A stretch of 64,000 bases of DNA. Source: Litomosoides sigmodontis. Taxonomy: Eukaryota > Nematoda > Chromadorea > Rhabditida > Onchocercidae. The position numbers and the translations under genes were made by a program. Shown here one piece after another: positions 24,831 through 42,185 of this stretch. The notes under the pieces are model-generated. The model saw only the letters and a list, made by a program, of their open reading frames with translations, searched no databases and was not told the DNA's origin. The stretch lies in the NCBI GenBank assembly GCA_963070105.1, contig OY718804.1:11423817-11487816 (forward strand), given 5' to 3'. The first letter of the stretch is position 1. Every line of letters begins with the position of its first letter.

Positions 24831-27143
24831 TTAGTTGCCCCGCTTTACATCTGTCCTGGATAATGCCGTACTACATTTCCGCTTTCCCAAACACTTCATT
24901 TTTCCAGATGGACCTGCAGCTGGTGAACTTGATTGTGACAACTCTTCAACAGCTTTCAATTCCTTCATCAAGTTGAATGAAATCTTTGAACTAATCTGCA
25001 AAGCAACAACAAATAGAAAGTTTGGTAAAAATCATGAACCAAAAATTGCTAATTATAATAGACAAAGGACTGTCTCAAAAAGATGAAAACTGTTTCCGAA
25101 ATGAGATTGACGTAGCAGAAAAGAAGTTACCTGATGAACGCATTCGATGATACTATTTATAGCCTTGCTTTGCTCACGTATAACACGGTCTTGCTCAGCC
25201 ATTATTCGCTCATGCTGCTTAATTTTCTCATCAATCCTTCTTTTCCATCGCTTCATCTTTGCGAAATGATCGAGAGTACGCGTAACTGGAGTATTATTGC
25301 TCCTGCCTATCCCGATATTCGAAGAGGATGTGCTATACAATGAACGAACGCTAAATGAAATTACCTATTTGATTCAAAGAACAGAAACAAAAACAAAGCC
25401 GCGTCCGAAACAATACGGTACTCCTAGAAGATATACCTATCATTCAACGCTGCAGACGAAAAACTGTTAGGCAACGATTCCAATGAGTGTCGAGAATGGG
25501 AACGACAAAGAAGACTCAAAGGATCTCGAATACGTAGAGCTGGTGCAATTTGTTCTTCGAAATATTCCATTGCCATACTAAAAATTTTGAAATACTGACG
25601 CAAGATCAATCACTTTGCTAATAACGATGATAGAAATACTAGTATGGCAAGTGCTCTTATGATCTACGTCAGTGATCGAATAATTTTCTCATTCTTAACT
25701 GATTTATTTAAACAAAATAAACCTTGAGTAATCTCGAATGTCTCTCAAAGATTCCTGCGTTTCAGGTGGTTGTACTCTCCGTTTAATACAGCTGTCCAGC
25801 ATACGCAGTACTGAGAAACCTTCATCTAATACCTGAATGAATTGTACACAATAATCCATTAAAAATCCTGCGGAGTAAAGCCTTCTATTACGGATAGTTT
25901 GAATCATTTTATAAATTGAGTATTTAAACAACATGAATGAATTATAAAAAAAATCGTCAATACTATTTGTTAAAAATGAAAGTGGTGAGAATCCAGCATC
26001 TATCACTTACCTACTATCCATTACTTACCTTGCCAGCTATGAAGCAACAGGAATCGTTATCGATATACTTCCTGAATGTCATCGAAAGCAGTGCATAACG
26101 TGTTTCCAACGCTGAATAAACTTCATTCACACGCGATAACGTATGCAGCCTTAAATATAAAAGGTTATATTACTTCCATAAAAATGAACATTTGTCATCC
26201 CATCTCACCTCAAGAAAGAATTCTATTTTCTGGAACAAAGGCGATCAAAGGATCGAACATGCTGCAAAACAATTTTGTACTGCCAAATACTATCCATATC
26301 CCCTACGACCAACTAAAGTTTGCGAAAAAAATTGCAACGGTGCATCAACTACAATGCACTTCACTAATGTGATTAAAATTTTCTATACGAATGTGTACCA
26401 TTATATATAATTAAAAAACTATCTATCACGGTTTCCAAACACTAAAGATGTATCGGAAAAAGACATCATCTATGTTTATTTACCCGATGCAATCCCAGCC
26501 TTGCTTTTGCAATGACTACGACTTAATTATATAACTATAGGTATCACAAGTTTGCAATCTCACACTATCTTAACTATAGGTTCGCAAGTTTTCAATCATA
26601 GAAAAGATGTATGGAAATTAATGGAAATTTTTTTTTAATGTCACTCTTCCGACGATTACTCGTACTTTATATGGCTAAGAAATTAAAATGAATTTCTGTT
26701 GGAGAATAACATCGATTAGTACCTTCGCTGAGACTCTCTTTTTGGTAACATCTTTTTCATTCGGCTCATTGCTTTATCCAGCTGTTCACCAAGCCGAAAA
26801 AATGAATTATTTAGGATAGAGCGTGCCACTATATCGAAATTTCTGGAAACCTAAATTGAAAAAATTAGTTAAAGTTCTCCACATTATTCTATCAAATTAG
26901 ACATGCTTACACCTTCCACCCTCTTCAGCCAGCCATCGTCAATCACTCCTCTTATGGTTGCAAGATATCGTTTAACTTTGGAAAATTCAAAATAAGTTGA
27001 CTAACAGCTCTTAATAAACTGATATCGTCATAGGAAAGACAGTTCATGATGTATGTGATAATCTCCATCGGAAGAGTATCAAAAGTGACGCCTACGGGTA
27101 TCGCCGTTTTACTGCATCCTGATCTTAGCGACGTGTTAGCCAT
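24831..27143 (-). CDS. FBXO28-like F-box protein, complete
   Basis: Seven exons, 27006-27143, 26723-26850, 26029-26149, 25723-25832, 25437-25577, 25131-25350 and 24831-24995, encode 340 aa (human FBXO28 has 368). The F-box starts near residue 20 (FDTLPMEIITYIMNCLSYDD) and should bind Skp1 in an SCF ubiquitin ligase. The family-specific part follows: LPKRESQRR, then SALETRYALLSMTFRKYID with CCFIAGK, VLDEGFSVLRML, and SMAMEYFEEQIAP. A coiled coil (KMKRWKRRIDEKIKQHERI onward) and a short basic tail close the protein, as in the vertebrate form. The exon 1 donor GTTAGT gives LLRA|VSRNFDIV, which restores the F-box consensus. FBXO28 is a nuclear protein linked to mitosis and MYC ubiquitylation in mammals; the worm role is unknown. 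Confidence 0.88.
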
Positions 27144-28203
27144 CTGTATTATATGCCTTAAAATTTAAAGTTTCATGTGTAAAAACAATCTGGAAAATTC
27201 TCAGAAGCTTTCCACTATTCTCCGTAACCGCCCCCTTAGTAAATTTTCATTTTCTCATCTTGGCTGGTCAAATCATACAGCAGAGATACAAAAGTTCGCA
27301 ATAACAGATATGGAAATTCTCATTCAAATGGTATCAGCACTATATTAAAGGAACGGGATGACAGATGAAACCGTAATGCAAACATTTCAAAAAGCATTAT
27401 CTAATAATTCAAGTGTCCACACGACCCCTTCTGCTCGAATGCGCCCGCCTGCATTCCCCACCGAAGTGTCCCCTCCAATCACGCAGTCCCGTTATTTTCG
27501 ACAACACTTGGACACTTGAGAATGTGGTCCAGTTTCATTTTGCGACAGCTGGAGTGATATAGAGGGGGAGGTGACTTTCACCTATCACGCGGTTGCTTTC
27601 GGCTTGCCGGAGAGTTGTGGAGGAATCACGGTGGCTTATGATGACTAGTTTCAGGTAGAACATCGTACTACACGTGGTGTAACCGTCATGTGGCATCAAT
27701 TCTTGAGGTATCTCAGTAAATTTATTCCAGCAATACTTTTTCACATTTCTTTTTGCAGTTCTCACATCCATCTAGGTTGACGGATTTTATTCTTCCGTTT
27801 TGAGCAACTCCCACTGTTACTCTCATCCATCGCCATACCTACTTTTTTATAGTATGAGGCGCACCTAATGCATTACAGGCTGCACATTACTTTCGCAACA
27901 TTTATTGCAGCATAATTTTTGAAAATGTTGCTATAGTATATGTGAATTCGTTTATCCACGAAGTCAGTTAAATCCATTCCTTACTTGGGGTGTGAGAAGA
28001 TTTCTCTCATTATGTACCCAATGCATGAGCTAAAGTGGTGTCGTCCGCTAAACAAATCCGTTCTTTGGGTATTTCATTATACTATGAATTCATCATATAA
28101 ATTGAAAAACGTAGTCGACGTTAATTTTTTAATATGAGAGAAAGAAGCACTACTTAAAGAAGCACTACGTTAGAGTTTGAAAAGAAATGTAGAGTATTTT
28201 CAG
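27144..28203. other. Divergent 5' spacer right of FBXO28-like gene
   Basis: About 1 kb with no recognised exon. It must contain the FBXO28-like promoter and probably the missing 5' part of the small gene at 28204-28756. Confidence 0.45.
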
Positions 28204-28756
28204 GCAATATTTGAATCAGGAGCATGTGATTCAGAAGGTATGCTTTTTAACTGTGAGAGCGCGATACATTTAAATAGCATGTTACTTGTCATTTCAATCA
28301 CTTCTCTTTCCTATATATTACAGTTATAAACGGTCTCACTTTAGGAAGTGCTGTATATTGTCCGCTTTATTTGGGTATGTAAAATGATAAGGTGTAATGG
28401 CTTCAGTTTTAAGAATTTTAAATACACATCAAATGGGAAGAAAAAAAAGGAGTGGTAGTGTAGTTACTGAAATGGAAAAATCACTTATTTAACTTAGGAA
28501 GGACAATATACAGTTGACGTATCAAGGCAAAATGAAGTGAACTTTGGTCTACCTTAGGCATTTCCACTCATGCATTACATATGATTTTTCGTTGTAGTTA
28601 GCAGATTCGAAGATAATTCGCTCAACAGCACGTTTTTTTGTCTCAGCAATGTATGGCATGCGCGAATCTGTCTTTCGGGATTTTTGGAAACGAATAGAAT
28701 TTTTCTCGAAGACATTCGGCGAAGAATTCAGGAAATCGTTGACACAAAAGAAGTAG
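28204..28756 (+). CDS. Unrecognised small protein, 3' exons only
   Basis: Three short exons join in phase: 28204-28237, 28324-28374 and 28602-28756 (stop TAG). The acceptors are TTTTCAG, ATTACAG and TTAG, and the donors GGTATGC and GGTATGT. They encode 79 residues: a hydrophobic GLTLGSAVYCPLYLA segment that could be membrane-associated, followed by a positively charged stretch with aromatic residues (MYGMRESVFRDFWKRIEFF) ending in QKK. I do not recognise the family. The start codon and any upstream exons are not found, although 27.2-28.2 kb is free. The agreement of three exon phases is the only support. Another acceptor 4 bases upstream of exon 3 would open a different frame, so the C-terminus is not certain. 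Confidence 0.38.
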
Positions 28757-29550
28757 TTTCATTTATTTACACATATACACGGTTAGAGTACAATTATGTT
28801 ATACTAATAGTATTCCATTAGTATTTCATTAACTGTAAACATGACAAATCCAAATTTCGCTAGTTCATGTGCTTCCTTTCTCAGTGCTATTGTACTTTTA
28901 ATTGAAGTTTGTATAGTGTGTGTTACAAACGTTTGACACATTGCTTAATGTAATATAAAGCAGCCGACTACATAATTCACGATGAAGTGGTAACACTGAT
29001 AACAATCTTTTAAATTTTCAACAATTTACTTGATAGTTTCCTACAATACATGTTCTGTTTCTTCCGTGCGTTGCTGAATAATTTGTGAGAGAACATGAGG
29101 TAGCGAGTACGGAGGATGCCTGAAAAGAGCGGCTTGGGATTTTTCAGGTTTTAAATTTTGTTGTCGCATGTTCTGTAAGTGATTTCCAACATTACAGCAT
29201 TACTTTTCTCATACATCTGGCTTTGATGACTTTATAGAAAGTCAGCAAAACTGAGAAAAGTAATATTAATTTGCAGTCGGAGCTTAAGAATCCTAACTCA
29301 AATCATGAAATAAGGCAATGAACAACAAATACACGCGCAAAAGATTCGTTTCAAGATGCATAAAAAGTAAATTTCGTCAAAATGTGACGAAACATGACAT
29401 ATTGCGAATGATGGTCCAGAACTTGGTAACACTGTCGATGTATATCATCCAATAAGGTTGGTGTCCTTTAGTCGTGTATTCTGCGAAATTTATGTACCGT
29501 AAGCTTTTCTCTGGAAGTTTACAGTTTTCGAAGAGATCAGCAGAAAAGTG
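28757..29550. other. Convergent 3' spacer
   Basis: AT-rich sequence between the small plus-strand gene and the 3' end of the Goliath-like gene. No other feature was recognised. Confidence 0.5.
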
Positions 29551-33115
<3,565 letters not shown>

Positions 33116-35769
33116 CTGCAACAGATGTTTGCTTACAATTTTGGATAAAAATTAAGGTGAAAAAAAAGTGATTTCTAACTCTTGAGTATTTTATACGCTG
33201 TGTCAATTAATACCAGTGCATTTGATTCCTCCCATTAAGCTCCCCGTACCGTAAAGCGATTAATTTTTTTCTTTCCTCTTTTTCAGGTATGAACTCAGCT
33301 TGTTCCGATTAATTCAAGATTTATTTTTCGACTTTCGCAACAATTAAGGGAGAGAGAGAGAGAGAGAGAGACAGTGCTGTAGGATGCTCTTTTGTGAGAT
33401 GACAGTGACTTAGGGATGATTTTAATTCAAATAGCATAGCGTTTTTAGAGTGCAAACATGTTGTGAGTTTTCTGCTTTAGGAACATGCATACGTGTAATG
33501 AGAACAATCAAAGCAAATACACAAATTCATTACTTGCTGAATTTGTTAAATTCAAGAATTGTACTCAATACTCAACAAATGCTACTTAAAGGAAAAAAGG
33601 ATCATTTCAATCACTCGCACATATTGCTCCTTTGTTCCGTGAAATGAAAGAATTTTTGAGGAAATGAGATTGATAATTTCATTAGAAAGTGCAATTATTT
33701 TTAACAAAGACCTTACATTTTTTTGGCCAATGCTTGCGTTCCTTCCGGTTGCATAATATCCTTTATTCACTTATTTCAAATCTTCTAGCCCTATGGCAGG
33801 TTGACAACGTGCTAATTTGTATGTATATTTTAAAAAAGGTACCTCAAAACGTTTCACCACTATTCATCAACTGTTGGCAGACAGGTTGGATATTCGTGGA
33901 TGTGGATGTGGATGTGATAGGATCAGTCTTTCAAATATTTTTACAACATTTTCAGAACGTAGAATTTGAAGTTCCGTATTGAGGGAAATAATAGGAGTGG
34001 TCGTTAGCTGTGTAAAACACAGTTCGTTCAGCTGTATAAACAAATCTCTTCGCTTCAATTCTCACAAGTTGGGGACTAAAGGAAGGAGGGGAAAAGCATT
34101 TCATATTCCTTGCATGTGTGCCAGTTGGACATGGTAGGAGAGAACATGCTTCACTCATGCTTCACGAGTTTTTTGTTACTCGGTAATCGCGTGTAGTCCT
34201 TTGAATCGTTAGTGTCCATTGACGACCATTGATGATCAGTGTCCTGATCGGCAACTATTGCATTGGATCGGAAACGAAGAAACTCGAACCGAACGGAAAT
34301 TCCGAAACTAATGCTAGCCGTGCATCTCATCCAAACACATCCACACCCACCGAACGTTGAGGTAACATTTCCAGCGAAACGAAAAAATTAGGCAAAACTG
34401 TAAGGATCATAAAACTTAAGCCTCTGTCTTGGGCAGTGCTCGACAACTTGATGTTGCAGTACTTCAAAACTGAAAAGTGTCAAAAGAGCGTTTAAAGAAA
34501 ATGCCAGTAAAAATCCTAAAGGTGGTTTCGTCAAGACTTTTTCGTCTGCCTTGCGACAATTTCCATATATATTTTTTTAATATCTAGATGCAATTTCTAT
34601 TCAGCGAACTAATTTTAACGTGGAAAGGAATAGCGCTGTAGCGCTCGAAGGAGTTGAATTAACTGACAGTTTGAGTTTTTCAGGAAATTTTGGCTAGATG
34701 AAATTGTGTCAAATGAACTTTGTCAGTTAATGAATGCAAGTTTTTGACACCAATTTGTAGATAAATTCCTCCCTTCTTCCTGCAGCAATCTTCACATCGT
34801 AAAGAGTGATTTAACCTTCCAATCCTATTCTGCAGAATAAAACTCTCTTTAAAAACAATATCATTAAGTTAAGAACTCAAGTTACCTCATGCAACTTACT
34901 ACCTCTCGTACTATATTGACCAAGGAGCTACCAAGCCCAGCTTATGCTGTTACTTTTTGACACTGAAATAATCTGCTGTTTTTTCACATGTACATCGAAA
35001 TCTCCATCTTTTTTTCTGACCTTAGTGTAATCAAATTAGTAATCACCGTTATGGACACACCTGAGCAATAGCGTTAAAGGCATAAAGTACCAAAATATAG
35101 CAAAGCTTTGTCACCCACTCCATTTATTTGAATATTTACCTGCAAGTAGCACATTATCAGCATGAAATCAGTAAGTAGTGTGGTCAGTGGGATGGCGGAA
35201 AAGGAAAAGATTGCTGAAGTCATTCGGACTTTAGGTAACGAGACTGATAGGCTTGTCGAATGTTAAGTATTAAGTGAAGATTTACCTCTTACATGGGAAG
35301 GAAGTTAACTAAGAAGTAATGAAGTGAAGTGAAGGAAGTGTGCAGAACTTTAGGGATTTAAGGTACTTTGCACCCATTTCTCATAATAATTGTGAATTAG
35401 ATACTGTTACCTCGAATTAATCTCCAATAGAATTTTCTCGAAAAGAAATATTTGCATCCAGGATATTTGACCACGTGTATTTAGTAATAACAATTTCCAG
35501 TATTTCACATCCGTTGTTACAATTTTTTTGCTTCCGCCTATCTCTTCGTCCCACCGTCAATCCTTTTTCTCGTCATAGAGCTGAATTAGCCAGAACATCT
35601 TTAAGCAGTAAATAACAGCTACAAGATGCTACGTTCTGGAACCTTTTTGTTTACTTGAAGCCTGGAAAGCAGAGGGTATTCGTTAAGGAAGCGGCACTAA
35701 GCGCCCAACCTCTTTGTCGGAGGCTCCCCTCCTATCGATCGGATAAATATATTCATCCGCCTATCCACT

Positions 35770-36034
35770 CCATCCATCCATCCATTCATTCATTCATTCA
35801 TTCATTCATCCATTCATTCATTCATTCATTCATTCATTCATCCATCCATCCATTCATTCATTCATTCATTCATTCATTCATTCATTCATTCATCCATTCA
35901 TTCATTCATTCATTCATTCATTCATTCATCCATCCATTCATTCATTCATTCATTCATTCATTCATTCATTCATTCATTCATTCATTCATTCATTCATTCA
36001 TTCATTCATTCATTCATTCATTCATTCATTCATT
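35770..36034. repeat. ATTC/ATCC tetranucleotide microsatellite, 265 bp
   Basis: Mostly ATTC units with scattered ATCC blocks, which point to an older, interrupted array. It produces a false His-Ser-Phe-Ile reading frame. Confidence 0.95.
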
Positions 36035-36128
36035 CCACCACTTAGTATGTATTAAAAATGAATGGTTTAGCGACACATTATTAAATAACAAACACCGATT
36101 TACTTGTCACTCTCGTCTGATGCTCTGT

Positions 36129-36130
<2 letters not shown>

Positions 36131-36173
<43 letters not shown>

Positions 36174-36192
36174 TGTATGTGTCTGTGTGTCT
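36131..36192. repeat. GT dinucleotide microsatellite
   Basis: A GT run with a few AT and CT interruptions, about 100 bases from the ATTC array. Confidence 0.95.
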
Positions 36193-39100
36193 CCGTTTGC
36201 TTCAGGGAAGTTAGCAAGTTGTTAAAGTCATATTGACAAAGTGTTTCTATTCTCCTCGTAAAGAGCGCATATTCAAGGCCTCTTCTAGATTGAGAAGCTA
36301 AGCGCTTGAAATTTGGCAAAAATGCATGCCTTCATTTTGACAAAATCACCTTCCTGCACTTGTAATTTTAGCGAAAGCAGTCAGTTTCTACAGATAAAAA
36401 TTGATCGATAAGGCGGTTGGTCAAAGAAAACCACAAAATGTTATCTTTTCATGCATTTAAAGAGCTCCAAATTTGAATAAACAAATTATTGACCTCTGCC
36501 GAATCAGTTGTTTGTGAGAAATTTTTGAAATTTAAAACTGAAAATTAAATGAGCTCAAATCTTACGAAGTTTCTCATTACACATGCGTTAGTGTCGTGAA
36601 GTAAAAGTGAGGTGGGTGGTTCAAACAAACTGGGAAGGTCTCCGAGATCTTAGCAGCTACGAACAGAATTAAAAGAGTTGCCGATGTGGTGGACTGACTT
36701 CTTGATGAGCCACCGTAGGCGAATTTCAGGACGAAAGGAGCATGAGCTTTGGCAGAGTTGCATTACAAGTAGCAATGAAGTGATTTGACTTGAAGAAAGA
36801 ATTACAGACAGACAGACGGCTTGAGGAAGCTATTTTACATACGAACTACTTTCAGTGTTCCGTCAAGCAAGGGACTGAAGAAGAGAGCAAGGGAGGGGTG
36901 CAATGCAATGGACGGATGGACAGATGATAGATGAATGATAGAAGGAAGGAAGCTGACTCGACGATGTAGCCTTTCGAGCACAACACTTGCGGAAAATCCC
37001 CCGAGGTATCACTTTGATCGCAGCTTCCAAAGTCGTCAACTGCATCAATCATTTTGAAATGCACGCATCACGTTGAGTCATCAGATTCCATGCGCGCTCC
37101 ATCAGAATAGCAGGACGTGAAGCGGCTACTCAGTCACTCCACTGTTACATTCTCATCGAAGGCGAAACGAAGGGTTAGCTCAGTGAAGAAGTCAGGAGCT
37201 GCTGTTGCTCGTATCCTTGCGGTGATTGTTGTTACTTACTAAATCACCCTTTTCAATACTTTAACATGGCTAAGAGCAACAGGCTGCCTGCATGCCTGCC
37301 TGCCTATTCACTGCCCTCCTATCCTATCCACATCTGCTGCTTACAACAAAGGCATTGGCCTAATGAGTGTAGAAGAGTTAGTTCATTGATCCATGACATT
37401 TGAATACAACAATGACAACGGAATCACGGAGCAGTTCAATTCAGCCGTGAGGAGAGCAGCATGGAGACTGCAAAAAACGCGTCCAATATTTTTGAAAGCC
37501 TTGGATCGATACTCCTGCTAAAAGTGCGCTTCCGCCCGCTTCTCATTATGTGACGTGACGAGTCGTTGAGCAGCGAATTTCATTCCATCGTTTGTCTTAC
37601 TTACGCATGCATCGCCATGGAAATTGAGTGAACGAACATTGAAGAAAGGATATTGTTGTCTGTGGTGCATAAAGCGGTAAGGTAATCAAAAGAGGTGGAA
37701 TTAAATTATCCTCACGTTCCTGCCTCTCACTCCCAGCGTTGTAGCACTTTAAGGATTCTCCTCTGATCGTCAACCTATCTATCATGCTTGAGGATGGAAT
37801 AAAGGAAGTGGAATTGTGTCGCAGTTAAAGAAGCAAAATTTCGTTACAAAAACGGACACTTCCTTCCTTGCTCCACTCGTCGATAGCAATTGTGACAGTA
37901 AGAATCGCATTTACCTTTGTGCATTTCAACCAAGATGGAAATCTCCTCCTTGTTTCTTGGTCACTCCTATGAGCTTAACGCTGAAGAAGGTGAAGGATGA
38001 TCGGTCGGTTCAATAGCGAGCTTTTACTTCTCAAGAGAGCACTCTATAGCTGCAGTAGAACGTCCGAGGCCAACAATCGAATTACAGCTAACACCGTTCT
38101 CATCATCAATACCACTTCTTCTCTTTCCAGATTATGAGGATAACGTCGAACTTCTGCAGCGCGTTTCAACTTATTAGTAGTACTAAGAATATGGCAATTA
38201 ACTTTAACGCATAATTCAATGATTTAAAAACAATGCATCAATAGGTTCCCGATCCGTAGTTCCGAGTGCTCCAACTTTCTCGCCGGACGAAATAAATAAA
38301 TCAATTAGACAAAAAAGAGAAACATGGCATCAGGTTTTTGGTGAAGGATGAGTGATTCCTTTTTATCAGTAGTTTCACTTAAATAATTTCTTTATTGATG
38401 GCTTTTCAACGCTTTTCAGCAAAAAACATGTTTCACAGCGAATTCCCCTTTTCAAGGTTTTACAATTTCTCTCGCTGTGTGCTTTTTAAAATCATACCTG
38501 ATTGGCCTATCTATGCAATGATTTGCCCGCTGTTGTTTTAGATAAAGCTTTCGAGCAGCAAGGAAGCGCCGTTTAAGCATACCTACAACCCTAAAAATGC
38601 TGTCGGTAGAAACTTCATAATATAAATTTACATGGAACCTAGGAAATTTTGAATGAAAAAGGTCATCGAATTTGAAGGCCTTTTACATCTTCTTACTGTT
38701 ACTGTGTAAAAAGGAAAACGAAACAGTTGTTCTTCTAACAATTAAAAACAGAACCTGTCCGTAATTGACAAGCACATTAAACGCTAAACTACTTGTTAAC
38801 TTGAGTGTAACTTGCTAACTGATTAAACTTACATCTTGTCTACCCTACGGGAAATAACGCCGTACTACGAAGTGCGATAAGCAGCCTCTCCTATTCTTTA
38901 ACGCGTCGAATTGTAAACTTGGAATCGCATGCTCACAGAAGTAGCAGAAGTTGATGTGGTGCTTGTAGTGTTTTAGCTAGTCAGGCTGCATCCATCTAAA
39001 TCATTCATAGTGTTTGAGAGTGCGCTTCGGTACTTAACGAATCGACACAACGATAGGTTTATTCTTTCAGCATTCTCCGAATCTTATATATTTTCATAAG

Positions 39101-40132
39101 TTCACTGAACAGGTGATGTGTATAGTGCAATGGCAATATCGCAATGTGAAGTGATTAATTTGAAGTGAATTTGATCATCAGCTAAGCTGACTTGAATTGG
39201 ACAGCTGAATTGAGCATGAGGAGAATGCATGTGACCAGAGCAAAGGGATGGGGACAAAAGTGAGATTTGGAAGGAAAGAGCAGAAAGGTGGACGAAGGCT
39301 CCTTCATACTATAATGTGAAGTGTGGATGGAGACTTAAAGGTATGTGTTTGCATTCGTTACGTCCAAAATGACGGAAGGAAATAAAATGAACAAACGTAG
39401 ACTTCACCTCTTTCTACTTCTCGCTACTTGCGCTTCTGCTCAGCTTCTGCTCAGCCGCTTATCAGTTTTTCAATCACCAGCTCAGAGAGCTGTTGACTAA
39501 TGCAAAGCTATTAGCAATCATGTCATGGATCTTCCTTCCATTCTCACCGCTCACTCCTCAACGAAGCCGCCTGCCCTCCTCATAGACGACGTTAAATGTC
39601 TGAGGAAAGATGACCACCATCATTGTGATAATGAAAAAGCACCGGTAGCACGGAGGAAACAACTTTCATCAAGATTTCCAGAAAAGCAAGTGGATGAAGC
39701 GCCGTGGCCGTTGCTTCGTATCCGTTGTTCTACTTCCAACGTGAAAATTCTCGTAAGATTTCTTCCACTTATTGGCGCTGTGTTGATAAGGGAGGGAAAG
39801 AAGGAAGTGCTTCGTACTAGCGCGATTACTTACTTAATTCTATAAAGCCAGGAATGAAGGAAAGTGTTCCGGCACCACCGGACACGTTTGAGTCGATTCT
39901 CAATGCTTGATATGTAGAGAGGTAAGGAAGGAGCAGCCTAGCTTAGAACTGGAACGACTCACGATGTCTAGCAATGATTCCATCGCACTTCATTGCCAGT
40001 GGTGACAGTTTTCGCAGGCAGAACACTCGTGTCCCTGGTCTCACCTACCACACGCCACATCATCCCTCCCGGCTGTGGGCCGTGGACGTTTCCTTCCGAG
40101 GAATTGGAAGATGATGAAAGGAGACGACTGCA

Positions 40133-40156
40133 TCTCTCTCTCTCTCTCTCTCTCTC
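40133..40156. repeat. CT dinucleotide run
   Basis: Perfect CT run of 24 bases; a second one lies 180 bases further on at 40338-40359. Confidence 0.9.
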
Positions 40157-40337
40157 GTACTACGAGCTATTCCACACATAGAAGATATCCACTAACACTT
40201 CCGCAACAACAACTGATTTTCATTTTTCAAAAATCTCCTCTCTACAACTACCAGCTCAGCTATACGCTGTTCTGATAATTGCGCAATGAAATGAACTCTT
40301 GGCAATTGTCTCCGACTACTATTTCCGCAATTCGCGT

Positions 40338-40359
40338 TCTCTCTCTCTCTCTCTCTCTC
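40338..40359. repeat. CT dinucleotide run
   Basis: Second CT run in the same gene-poor interval. Confidence 0.9.
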
Positions 40360-42185
40360 GGTTGATTTCACTCCATATTCATCTCAGGGAAAGTGTAGGG
40401 GAAAGTGCAGGCAGATAAGCCTGAGCAACATTTTCTACACACCTTTCATGGAAACGTGTAAAAGTTGGGAAGCTATTGGAAAAGAGATGGGACAGGAGAC
40501 GCAGGGAAGGGATGAGTGCTTCTCCCCTCCAAAGCACTTTTGCACCAGTTTAAGGAGGGAGAGGTGAAGCATAACACATATTAATTAATATTTCATATCG
40601 GCTACTCTCACCCCTTGCTCTTTTGCGCTGCATGTCTGCCCCCTCCCCTTCCACTCAGTTCAGTTTCCATCCTTCGCGGACGCATGAAATTTACATTTCC
40701 AGCTCTCACACCGATTCATTTTTTCACTTCTTCCCTCCTCAACTTCACCATCACATTCAACGAAGGCACTGCATGGCATGAATATGACAAAACAGATGGG
40801 AGGATGGGGAGGGATGGAGCGCGCGCTACAGATAAGATGATGTCCACCTCTGCCACCGAACATTTCATGAAATGAGTGCTACAGGTTGAACAGAGTGGAG
40901 GAGATGTGAGTCGACCAGGCCGACCTTCTCTTCTCTTCCTCCCTCCCACTCACTTCTCCTCTTTACCTCCTTCCTCATTTGCAGGCAGATGATGGACGAC
41001 GGATGGATGGATGGATGGGTGGGAAACGCGCCTGAGTGGGCCACATATTCAGCAGGGATTAGGAAGCTCGTTGAAACAGTGCGCCGTCCGTCTCATCTAC
41101 CTCCTTTCCGAGTGTAACCCTCCTCTTCAAGCCTAATTTATCACGTCATTCACCAACCACTTCCAGTTGTGGTACTTCACTAAAATAGCAAACACTTCAA
41201 GCTTCACTAGTTCCAGTTCTTGGCATATCTACTTCGGCGTGACTATCTCCTCTACCCACGACGCTGATGAAATGAAGCTCACGGTCAGATTCATTGTTCG
41301 CGTGGATACGCGATGAGCAAGTTCCCTCAGCTTTCTCAACTAAATAAACGTGAAGAGCGGCGACACGTTTGGAAAACGGTTCTTCAAACTTTGCACGAGG
41401 GTTGCTTATAAGACTCTTCGAGATGCCAGTTAAATAAACGCAGCTATTTACTGACTAATACTTATTCCTCCTCCGATTACTCCTAAAACGCCTAGACATA
41501 TTTATTTGCGAGCAATCACCTCAAACTTTTCAAGTCTGGGACGTCTCCTCCTCCTCCTCCTTTCCCAGAGCTTCTTCCCGTGGAATTAAATTCAATTACC
41601 GGGAATTCGTGATACAAGATCGTGATATTGGGAAGTGTTGCTGTATGCATGACAACACGAAGTGACTGCACGTACACCCAATAGGTGATTAATCTCACTG
41701 CGTCGCGTAAATCACTTTCGCATCAGTTGGGACAACGCATTGCATCTACAACCACTGTACTTTTCGTGTTTCACGCCACGCACTCTTCTTCATCTACGCA
41801 CTCAATCTTTCGAATGGGAATGTTTGATAGAAGTGATGGTATAAATTTGATTTCAATAATTCTACCTGAAATCGTTCAGCACATCAGTGTTCTGTAGAGT
41901 TCCATAATACAGGCACTTCTTTCTTCGGATCGAAAGTTCATTACCAATTGTCGGTGGTGAAAGAAATGTGGTAAAAATCACTTGCTAGGTGGGTTGTTTA
42001 TTTTGGTTTGTTTTATTATTGGCACTACTTCTTCTTGGCTTTTGCAAGTTCAAATCAGGTGGATTTCTAAAACAACCAGAGATTTAAGATTAGGTACTCC
42101 AACAAAATGAAGAAAGTACTATCTGTTTTTTGCATATTTCATAATTGCTGATAGGTTGCAGTATTCCCTTCTTCACCATGTGAAC

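Larger units (their letters stand above)
33116..42185. other. Gene-poor 9-kb interval rich in microsatellites
   Basis: No exon chain with consistent phase or recognisable family was found. It should include the missing 5' exons and promoter of the Goliath-like gene and the upstream region of the palmitoyltransferase gene. Simple repeats: GA at 33350-33371, three GGATGT hexamers at 33896-33916, ATTC at 35770-36034, GT at 36131-36192, TGCC units at 37287-37306, CT at 40133-40156 and 40338-40359, and GGAT at 41001-41018. The part from about 36.6 to 41.5 kb looks less AT-rich than the genic regions. Confidence 0.5.

Noticed and set aside
26911..27005. Possible extra FBXO28-like coding segment (open frame ending in DDGWLKRVEG) with an apparent frameshift or 26-base intron
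   Set aside because: A normal donor GTTAGT at 27005 joins LLRA directly to VSRNFDIV in phase and restores the F-box consensus, so the segment is intron.
33952..34158. Minus-strand ORF considered as the missing 5' exon of the Goliath-like gene
   Set aside because: No signal peptide or protease-associated domain pattern, and no splice pairing that reaches the exon at 33115 with confidence.
35655..36236. 193-codon plus-strand ORF rich in His-Ser-Phe-Ile
   Set aside because: Artefact of the ATTC and GT microsatellites.
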